A DNA stretch of 17,710 nucleotides, from the NCBI GenBank assembly GCA_002502605.1, contig DAPR01000065.1, positions 16,668 through 34,377 on the forward strand, read 5' to 3'. The notes below the pieces were generated by a model. That model saw only the letters and a list, made by a program, of their open reading frames with translations. It was not told where the DNA came from and did no database searches. Made by a program: the position numbers and the translations under genes. The DNA comes from Euryarchaeota archaeon UBA258. Lineage in GTDB: Archaea; Thermoplasmatota; Poseidoniia; Poseidoniales; Poseidoniaceae. Of the stretch, positions 1-6,012 are shown piece after piece; positions within the stretch are counted from its first letter, which is position 1; every line of letters begins with the position of its first letter.

Positions 1-387
1 TCTCTTGCATGGGACGATTACAACGATTTGGATTTGCACGTGTTTTGCCCTTCCGGTGAGCGGATCTATTTCAACAACAAAAAGAGCGAATGCGGTGGTG
101 AACTTGACGTTGACATGAACGTCAGACCCGTGAGCAATAACCCGGTTGAAAACGTAGTGTGGACAGGAGAAGCACCTCCTGGCAAGTACAAAATCGGCGT
201 GCATTTCTACAAGCATCACCGCAAGCGACGCTCAAAGAAAACGACCAACTTCCGGCTTCGGGTCATGGTCCATGGAGAATCCCGTGATTATGCAGGAACC
301 ATCACCGTTGGAAACGCAATGCAGATGGTGACCACATTTACGCTCAAGGAAAATGTCCCTCTGTCGGACAAATCAAACCCGCTCTGA
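1..387 (+). CDS. DUF2135/YfaP-like domain protein, C-terminal part (5' end outside window)
   Basis: The frame is open from base 1 to the TGA at 385-387, giving 128 residues with no start visible, so the gene begins to the left. A TTG at 28 could be called as a start, but reading frame and similarity continue upstream of it (SLAWDDYND). The segment has the pattern I associate with DUF2135/YfaP-type domains: a W-D-x-x-x-D-L-D-L-H-V opening, P-S-G-E-x-I-Y-F, G-G-x-L-D-V-D-x-N, P-V-E-N-V-x-W and P-P-G-K-Y. This is a compact beta-sandwich, usually found at the end of larger, often von Willebrand-type or secreted, proteins. A basic loop (HHRKRRSKK) lies between two strands. Its role here cannot be told without the missing N-terminal part. 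It is convergent with the glutaredoxin gene; one base separates the two stop codons. Confidence 0.72.
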   Translation, partial: SLAWDDYNDLDLHVFCPSGERIYFNNKKSECGGELDVDMNVRPVSNNPVENVVWTGEAPPGKYKIGVHFYKHHRKRRSKKTTNFRLRVMVHGESRDYAGTITVGNAMQMVTTFTLKENVPLSDKSNPL

Positions 388-388
388 T

Positions 389-709
389 CTAGAAGGTGTG
401 GCCGCGCATCATGCGAATGAATTTGGTGAAGAGATTCACTTTTGGTTGATCCTCAAGGCCAAGACGCCAATCAAGTTCTCCTGCCCGATCATACCGCAAG
501 ACATCGTCAAAACCACCAATCCACGTTCCATCGATAAAGATTTGAGGAACCGATTTGCTGCCTTGGGTTCGCATCAGAAACTCTCGATCCATGCGAGCCG
601 AACTGCCGAGTTTCTTTTCTTCATAAGCCACACCTTTGTTGTCAAAGAGGCGCTTTGCATTGACGCACGCAGGGCACCCCTTGTTGGTGTAGACCTCAAC
701 CTCGACCAT
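389..709 (-). CDS. Glutaredoxin, dithiol CPAC type
   Basis: This 106-residue protein is a small thiol-disulfide oxidoreductase of the thioredoxin fold, expected in the cytosol to reduce protein disulfides or glutathione-like mixed disulfides. Visible: an N-terminal beta strand (VEVEVYT), the redox motif C12-P-A-C15, the cis-proline motif S-V-P-Q-I-F-I-D near 53-60, and the G-G-F-D-D motif at 65-69 that closes the thiol-binding groove. The first about 78 residues match GrxC/Grx3 proteins; the last about 28 residues are an extension past the usual family length with no recognisable domain. The ATG at 707-709 gives the family's normal N-terminus. The tRNA-Gln gene lies 48 bases upstream on the same strand, so the two may share a transcript. 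The physiological thiol (glutathione is not usual in archaea) is unknown. Confidence 0.9.
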   Translation of the reverse strand: MVEVEVYTNKGCPACVNAKRLFDNKGVAYEEKKLGSSARMDREFLMRTQGSKSVPQIFIDGTWIGGFDDVLRYDRAGELDWRLGLEDQPKVNLFTKFIRMMRGHTF

Positions 710-757
710 GGGCTTGCCACTGCATTTCGAACTTCAAGTTCACTGAGAGCGGTGCGG

Positions 758-833
758 TGGTAGTCCCTCTCGGATTTGAACCGAGGTCGGAGGAACCAGA
801 ATCCTCCATGATGGACCGCTACACTAAGGGACT
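758..833 (-). tRNA. tRNA-Gln (anticodon CTG), CCA encoded
   Basis: Read on the minus strand, the sequence folds into a full cloverleaf: acceptor stem AGTCCCT pairing with AGGGACT, TA at 8-9, a D-arm with a short three-pair stem and GG in the loop, anticodon stem GAGGA/TCCTC with loop TTCTGGT, a four-base variable loop, and T-arm CTCGG-TTCAAAT-CCGAG. The anticodon CTG lies opposite 797-799. The discriminator base is A, followed directly by CCA at 758-760, so the 3' end is in the gene. The A1-T72 start AGTCCC is the usual form of archaeal tRNA-Gln, unlike bacterial ones. No intron is seen. Confidence 0.95.
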
Positions 834-942
834 TTGACCTTCGCAGCGGCCATGCCCTCTTCAACTGAACGGTTGACTCGATTGGCACGAAATGCCACAC
901 GCTGTCTGCAATGAAGGCGAACGATTTGATGAACCTTTGAGT
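834..942. other. Spacer upstream of tRNA-Gln, no feature seen
   Basis: 109 bases between the tRNA-Gln 5' end and the stop of the small membrane-protein gene. Short frames cross it on the minus strand but have no protein-like pattern. The tRNA promoter should lie near 855-870; no clear TATA word is visible. Confidence 0.4.
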
Positions 943-1224
943 TCAAATTTCTGAGAAGCGGAACAGCACCTTCGAAACGGCACTCAACATCAGAATAATC
1001 ATGAACGAACCAAGCGCCCATTTCGCCCAAGGACGTTCTGGTTTATCCGGTGGCCAAGGATCGATGCCCAACCGTTCTGCTTCGTCAACGATTGCTGCGA
1101 GTTCTTGCAGATGCTCCTCGACGGATTGCGCTGCCATGCCCAGTCCAGCCAGCCACGATACATGACCTTCTCGCTTCTCAAGCCATACAAAGGCTTGAAG
1201 CCCAAGGGTCCGACCAGCGACCAT
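943..1224 (-). CDS. Small protein with one C-terminal membrane segment, unknown function
   Basis: I do not recognise the family. From the ATG opposite 1222-1224 the protein has 93 residues. Residues 32-55 form a charged, probably helical stretch (SVEEHLQELAAIVDEAERLG), followed by a proline- and tryptophan-rich linker (DPWPPDKPERPWAKW, 55-69) and one hydrophobic segment at about 70-88, ending in RFSEI. This is the layout of a tail-anchored membrane protein with a cytosolic helix. A second ATG opposite 1135-1137 would give 64 residues, keep all these elements and leave 85 bases for divergent promoters; I consider it equally likely. Neither start has a clear Shine-Dalgarno site. Start codons of this gene (long form) and of the divergent Nudix-MBL gene overlap by two bases. 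Confidence 0.55.
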   Translation of the reverse strand: MVAGRTLGLQAFVWLEKREGHVSWLAGLGMAAQSVEEHLQELAAIVDEAERLGIDPWPPDKPERPWAKWALGSFMIILMLSAVSKVLFRFSEI

Positions 1225-2740
1225 GAGTGAAGTCCCGAAAGGCGTGGCCTTCCCAAACATGGAACGCAAGCCTCCAAGGCCAACAGCAACCATGACCATG
1301 ACAAGGGATGGGCCCAATGGCGTCGAGGTGTTGCTTGGGCTTCGAGCTCCAACCATGGCCGCCTTCCCATCGTATTGGGCGTTTCCAGGTGGCGGCGTTT
1401 CTCGAGTCGATGCCGCAGCAGTTGAACAACTACCAACGTTAGAAGGGCCTCAAGCCAAGACCGTTGCTTGCATCCTAAGGGAGATGTGCGAAGAATTAGG
1501 CCTCGCACCAACTGCACATGGGCTTGTGGCCTTGGATGGCGAGGTTCGAAAAGAAATCATTCAGGATAAAGCAAGATACCTTCCCCTTGCCCTTGAGGGG
1601 AAAGTCCCCCACACCCGCTCTTCAATCAATGTTCTCTGTCACAGAATTACACCACCCTTTGGACCCGTGCAATTTGACAACGCCTTCCTTCACTACCATG
1701 CAGGCCGCGCCACCGACGTACCAGAAATTGATCTTGAGCCGCAAACAGAATTTACAGACCTTATGTGGGAGCAGCCGACTGTCATTTTGGCACGATGGGC
1801 AGCGCATGAAATCAAAGTCGCACCCCCTGTCGTCACCCTTTTGATGGAAATTGAACGAACGCTTGCCCGCACTGAGCGCAACATGCCCCTTGCTGCCAAA
1901 GACATCGCCAAACGCCTCCCAGGAAGACAATCAATTCTCTTTGCCCACGGTGTTGAAGTTGTACCGATTAAGACGGCAACCCTCCCCCCTGCCGACCACA
2001 CCAACGCCTACCTGTTAGGCGACCCCGATGGTGAATTTGTATTGGTTGATCCAGCAGCTCATTTGCGCGAAGGCATGGAAGATTTAGCAACGGCTGTTGA
2101 GCGCCACAATGGGACGCTCGTCGCTTTATTGTTCACTCATTCACATGGCGACCACATTGGCGATCTCGGCTTGCTCAGGGAAGCGTTTGATGTTCCAATT
2201 TGGGGCAGCGAGTACACCTCAAAAACGGTCAAATGCGACCGGATTTTGAATGATGGTGAACTGCTTACACTCGGTAAAACCGAGTGGGAAGTGCTGATCA
2301 CACCCGGCCATCACCCAGGTCATGTGTGCCTCTTAGGTGATGCTGGCCTAATTGCCGGCGATATGGTTGCAGGCATTGGCACAATTCTCATCCCACCCCA
2401 CACCGGTGACATGCAAGTTTACCTTGAACAACTTGAACGGCTTAAACAGCGAAAACCCCACCTCTTATTCCCAAGTCACGGGCCAGTGATTGCTCAACCG
2501 ACAAAGGTGTTTGAACGCTACATTCACCATCGTCAAGCAAGACATCAACGGGTGCTTGAAGCAATAAATGGGACATCCACCCTGTCCAGCATCGCCATTA
2601 AGGCGTATTCGGACACACCTGATGCCCATCCCGGTCTTGCTGAAGATCAGACCCTTTCCCACCTGCTCGCACACCAACGGGATGGATTGGTTGAGCAACG
2701 CCCTGATGGATGGCATCGAATTGATTCACCGCAGGTTTGA
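1223..2740 (+). CDS. Nudix hydrolase fused to metallo-beta-lactamase-fold hydrolase (LACTB2-like)
   Basis: The 505-residue protein holds two hydrolase domains. Residues about 17-215 are a Nudix domain: F-P-G-G-G at 54-58 and the Nudix-box core R-E-x-x-E-E-L-G-L at 86-94. The two parts are farther apart than in the standard 23-residue box, as in NUDT19/RDCT-type Nudix enzymes that act on CoA esters. Residues about 240-430 are a metallo-beta-lactamase fold with the two-metal motif T-H-S-H-G-D-H at 305-311, H-H-P-G-H at 363-367, G-D at 379-380 and S-H-G-P at 418-421; the last about 75 residues resemble the winged-helix end of LACTB2-like proteins. All metal ligands I can check are present in both halves. 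A start at 1259 (MERKPPRPTA) is possible and still spares the Nudix domain. The reductase gene follows after 25 bases, probably in one operon. Substrates are unproven; acyl-CoA or nucleotide-linked compounds are a guess. Confidence 0.88.
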   Translation: MSEVPKGVAFPNMERKPPRPTATMTMTRDGPNGVEVLLGLRAPTMAAFPSYWAFPGGGVSRVDAAAVEQLPTLEGPQAKTVACILREMCEELGLAPTAHGLVALDGEVRKEIIQDKARYLPLALEGKVPHTRSSINVLCHRITPPFGPVQFDNAFLHYHAGRATDVPEIDLEPQTEFTDLMWEQPTVILARWAAHEIKVAPPVVTLLMEIERTLARTERNMPLAAKDIAKRLPGRQSILFAHGVEVVPIKTATLPPADHTNAYLLGDPDGEFVLVDPAAHLREGMEDLATAVERHNGTLVALLFTHSHGDHIGDLGLLREAFDVPIWGSEYTSKTVKCDRILNDGELLTLGKTEWEVLITPGHHPGHVCLLGDAGLIAGDMVAGIGTILIPPHTGDMQVYLEQLERLKQRKPHLLFPSHGPVIAQPTKVFERYIHHRQARHQRVLEAINGTSTLSSIAIKAYSDTPDAHPGLAEDQTLSHLLAHQRDGLVEQRPDGWHRIDSPQV

Positions 2741-2765
2741 TTGAGCGCAGGAGAGTGGAATCATC

Positions 2766-3785
2766 ATGCCTCGCCGAGTGGTCCTTACGAAAGCTGGTTC
2801 TCCGGACACAATTGCGATCAAAGAGATGGAAATGCCATCGCCCGGAGAGGGCGAAATCCGGATTGAAGTGGCCTTTGCAGGAATCAATTTTGCTGATTTA
2901 TTGATGAGGCTGGGTCTCTACAACCCTCGGCCCGATTATCCCTTCACCCCTGGATATGAGATGAGTGGAGTTGTGGATGCTATTGGTGAAGGCGTCGAGG
3001 GTTTTTCTCTTGGGCAACGGGTGGTTGCAGCCATGCCAAACGGCGGGCAATCAAGCCACACCGTTGTTGCTGCAAACCGTGCGTTGGTTCTTCCTGAAGA
3101 AGTCAGTTTGGAAACTGCTGCTTCAATTCCGGTCACCTACCTTACCGCACACCACATGTTGCATTATTTGGGCCACATGAAAAAAGGTGACAGCGTGCTG
3201 ATTCACGGTGGAGCAGGTGGCGTGGGTACCGCTGCGTTACAACTGTGCCAGTGGGCTGGTGTTGACAAGGTGTGGGCCACCGCCTCAGGCCACAAAGCCT
3301 CAACCATCCAGAAGTTCGGAGGAGTGGCCATCGACCGCCACAATGAGGACTTTGTTGACATCATTAAACAAGCAACGAACGGCAAAGGCGTGGACCATGT
3401 TCTGGATCCAATTGGCGGCGACAATCTGGCTCGTTCCCTGTCCGTTCTCAAAGAAGGAGGTCGACTCTACACCTACGGAATGTCAGCAGCTGCACCCTCC
3501 TCTAAGCGCACCTTGTTGCGTTCCTATTTGGCGTGGCGCAAAACTCCGAAGTTTGACCCTTTGCGCCTTATGACAAGAAACAGAGCCGTGTTTGGAGTCC
3601 ATATGGGGACATGGAAAGATGAATCCGTGATGATTGAGCAACTTGAAACCATTCTCGAAGGCATCCAAAGTGGCCATCTCAATCCTGTGATTGATTCGGT
3701 GTTTGATGCTGAAGACGCTGCTAAGGCACATCAATACATGCACGATGGCAAAAACACCGGTAAGGTGCTGTTGCGCTTCAAGTGA
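2766..3785 (+). CDS. NADPH-dependent quinone/enone reductase, VAT-1-like MDR family
   Basis: At 339 residues this is a full-length medium-chain dehydrogenase/reductase. The N-terminal half has the VAT-1/quinone-oxidoreductase pattern G-I-N-F-A-D-L-L-M-R-x-G-L-Y (39-52) and T-P-G-Y-E-M-S-G-V (61-69). The cysteine and histidine zinc ligands of true alcohol dehydrogenases are absent, so it should be zinc-independent. The Rossmann motif G-G-A-G-G-V-G-T lies at 148-155, and the sequence ends N-T-G-K-V-L-L-R. Members reduce quinones or alpha,beta-unsaturated carbonyls with NADPH in the cytosol. The match to animal VAT-1 runs the whole length, including D-P-I-G-G, Y-T-Y-G-M and the N-R-A-V-F-G-V-H segment. 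A GGAG about a dozen bases before the ATG may act as ribosome site. It sits between the Nudix-MBL and rqcH genes with short gaps (25 and 43 bases), which suggests one transcript rather than one pathway. Confidence 0.9.
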   Translation: MPRRVVLTKAGSPDTIAIKEMEMPSPGEGEIRIEVAFAGINFADLLMRLGLYNPRPDYPFTPGYEMSGVVDAIGEGVEGFSLGQRVVAAMPNGGQSSHTVVAANRALVLPEEVSLETAASIPVTYLTAHHMLHYLGHMKKGDSVLIHGGAGGVGTAALQLCQWAGVDKVWATASGHKASTIQKFGGVAIDRHNEDFVDIIKQATNGKGVDHVLDPIGGDNLARSLSVLKEGGRLYTYGMSAAAPSSKRTLLRSYLAWRKTPKFDPLRLMTRNRAVFGVHMGTWKDESVMIEQLETILEGIQSGHLNPVIDSVFDAEDAAKAHQYMHDGKNTGKVLLRFK

Positions 3786-3816
3786 GCATTGAAGAAGCGT
3801 CGACCTATGGAGACCC

Positions 3817-3823
3817 GAGGTGA
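3817..3823 (+). promoter_or_regulatory. Shine-Dalgarno site deciding the rqcH start
   Basis: GAGGTGA is a near-perfect match to the archaeal anti-Shine-Dalgarno sequence. It overlaps the GTG that would be the longest start (3820-3822) and ends five bases before the ATG at 3829, so translation should begin at that ATG (or at 3826), not at the GTG. Confidence 0.75.
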
Positions 3824-3828
3824 AGATG

Positions 3829-6000
3829 ATGAAGGCCGCAATGTCAGGGTTTGATTTACGAGCAATTGCTCAGGAATTGAACGCGTTCAATGGCGCATAC
3901 GTCAAAAAAGCCTACATGCCGCACTATGAACAAATTGTGCTGAGAATTAATCCAAAAGACATGGACCAATTTGATTTGGTCCTCGTTAGGGGTTCCAGAA
4001 TTTACACATCAAACCGGGACCGACCAATGCCGATGACACCACCACCATTCGCCATGGTGTTGCGCAAACATCTCAAAAACGCACGAATGACGGGTGTTCG
4101 ACAACTTGGATTTGACCGCGTGTTGGCTTTTGACTTCGACACAAAGCATGGTTCCTACCACCTTTACGTGGAGGTGTTTCGAGATGGGAACATCATTTTG
4201 ACCGACCAAGAAGGCGTGATCATTCAACCCTTAACTCACGCTTCGTACGCTGGCCGCACGCTGAAAAAGGGCGTCGTGTATCAGCCACCACCTGCTGCTA
4301 TGGATCCTCATGAATTGGATCAAGAAACCCTTGCCGATTTATTCGCCACATCCGATCGAGACTTGGTGTCCACGCTTGGTGGTAAGGCCAACCTTGGCGG
4401 CACGCATGCCAATGCTGTGTGCGACCTTGCCAAGATGGAGGCGAACATGTCGACACAAGAAGCAGATGTTGAAGCGATTCACACCGCTCTTCAGGCCTTA
4501 CTTGGTTCGCTTGCGGCCGAACGCCAAGGCATTCTTTTGATGAAGCCAAGCAAGGAAAAAGATCGTTCAATGCTCGAACAAGAAGCCGGTTCAATGGGAG
4601 CGAGTGGAGACCGTGACCGCTTCTTTGAACAACATGCAGTTGAGGCAACCCCCACCCTCTTGCCTTCTCATGAAGGCTTGGCGCAATCAACATTCTCAAC
4701 CCTTTGTGAAGCGGTTGATGCATGGAAAGGCGCCCATGATGCAGGTGCATTGGCTCGTCGAGAGGCTGAAAAATTAGACATTGCTGCACCAGGAAGAGGG
4801 CATTCAACCGATGTTGAGCGCCTTGAACGTCGGAAAGTTCAGCAAACGAAAGCCTTGGACGGCTTTTCTAAGAAAATCGAAAAGCAGCAAATGCTCGGTC
4901 ACACCATCCAAAACAACTGGACTCATGTTGAAAGTTTGCTCAAGCAAGTCGACGAAGCGGTTGAAACCCACGGTTGGAAACAAGTAAAGTCGCTTGTGAA
5001 AAGCATCCCTTGGATTGTATCCCTCGCCCCAGCTGATCGGTCCTTCACCACCATTTTACCCGGCGAAGATGGCCAACCAAACGGCCCTCAAGCCATCCTT
5101 TCACTTGACGAAAGCGTCCATCAAAACGCTCAACGTTACTTCGAATCTGCGAGGAAGCAGAAGGACAAAACTAAGGGTGCGGTCGAGGCACTTGAAGAAA
5201 CATTGCTGCACCTTCAGCGTGCACAGAAAAAGGAAGCAAAGCAACAAGCAACTGGAAAACTGAATAAAATCAAGCGGAGCAAACGTCTCTGGTTTGAGCA
5301 CCATCGATGGAGCATGATCACTGGAGGCCACCTCTTGGTTGGGGGCAAGGACGCAAAAGGCAACGATGCTGTGGTCAAAAAACACCTTTCTGGCGAGGAT
5401 CGTTATTTGCACGCTGACTTGCACGGTGCTCCAAGTTGTAGCCTTCGAGCAACTCAAGGGTTTGTCCTTGATCAACACAAGCCTGCCCACATCCCTGATG
5501 ACATTCCGGCCTACCGCATGGTGGACAAACTTGGGGATGAGCGCATCAACGAAGAGAAATTGCTTGAAGCGGCCACGATGGCCTTGTGTTGGAGCCGTGC
5601 GTGGGCAGGAGGCGGCGCTCACGGCACCGTCTATTCAGTGAAACCTGCGCAAGTGTCCAAAACAGCTCAGACTGGAGAATTCGTGGGCAAGGGCTCGTTT
5701 ATTGTCCGTGGCCAACGCCAATGGTTCAAGGATCTTGATGTCCAAATCGGAATTGGAATTGTCGCCATTAACGGCGTACCTTTGTTGATGGGCGGACGAC
5801 CGGAAACAATTGCAGCAATGTGTCAGAGGTATGCCATTCTCAGGCCAGGATTAACCAAAAAAGAACAATTGGCAAATCGAGTCTACAAGAACACTGGTCT
5901 TGTCACGGATGATGTGCTCCCCGTGTTGCCTGGAGCATCAGATATTGTCGAAGATTATGGCGTGTTTTCGCCACCAGCAACGGTCAAAGAAGAGGAATGA
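3829..6000 (+). CDS. rqcH: RqcH / Rqc2 / NEMF family ribosome quality-control protein
   Basis: This 723-residue protein belongs to the NFACT family, which binds split large ribosomal subunits with stalled peptidyl-tRNA and, in bacteria and eukaryotes, recruits tRNA to add C-terminal tails. Domain order: NFACT-N from residue 1, with P-P-P-F-x-M-V-L-R-K-H-L followed by G-F-D-R at 94-97; the Asp-Arg pair needed for tailing in characterised homologues is kept (D96, R97). Then come a helical middle with long charged stretches (about 310-490), NFACT-R/DUF814 from about 500 (L-W-F-E-H-H-R-W, H-A-D-L-H-G-A-P), and an archaeal/eukaryotic-type end. A GTG at 3820 allows three more residues, but GAGGTGA at 3817-3823 is well spaced only for the ATG at 3829, which gives the typical start MKAAMSGFDL. 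It is the last gene of its run and convergent with the helicase, 12 bases apart. Confidence 0.95.
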   Translation: MKAAMSGFDLRAIAQELNAFNGAYVKKAYMPHYEQIVLRINPKDMDQFDLVLVRGSRIYTSNRDRPMPMTPPPFAMVLRKHLKNARMTGVRQLGFDRVLAFDFDTKHGSYHLYVEVFRDGNIILTDQEGVIIQPLTHASYAGRTLKKGVVYQPPPAAMDPHELDQETLADLFATSDRDLVSTLGGKANLGGTHANAVCDLAKMEANMSTQEADVEAIHTALQALLGSLAAERQGILLMKPSKEKDRSMLEQEAGSMGASGDRDRFFEQHAVEATPTLLPSHEGLAQSTFSTLCEAVDAWKGAHDAGALARREAEKLDIAAPGRGHSTDVERLERRKVQQTKALDGFSKKIEKQQMLGHTIQNNWTHVESLLKQVDEAVETHGWKQVKSLVKSIPWIVSLAPADRSFTTILPGEDGQPNGPQAILSLDESVHQNAQRYFESARKQKDKTKGAVEALEETLLHLQRAQKKEAKQQATGKLNKIKRSKRLWFEHHRWSMITGGHLLVGGKDAKGNDAVVKKHLSGEDRYLHADLHGAPSCSLRATQGFVLDQHKPAHIPDDIPAYRMVDKLGDERINEEKLLEAATMALCWSRAWAGGGAHGTVYSVKPAQVSKTAQTGEFVGKGSFIVRGQRQWFKDLDVQIGIGIVAINGVPLLMGGRPETIAAMCQRYAILRPGLTKKEQLANRVYKNTGLVTDDVLPVLPGASDIVEDYGVFSPPATVKEEE

Positions 6001-6012
6001 ACGTTCTTTGAT

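Noticed and set aside
353..763. Plus-strand 136-residue frame
   Set aside because: It is antisense to the glutaredoxin gene, which has an intact CPAC site, and runs into the tRNA-Gln gene.
1225..1356. Upstream extension of the small membrane-protein frame
   Set aside because: It lies antisense to the Nudix domain and reads as low-quality sequence; the ATG at 1224 or 1137 is better.
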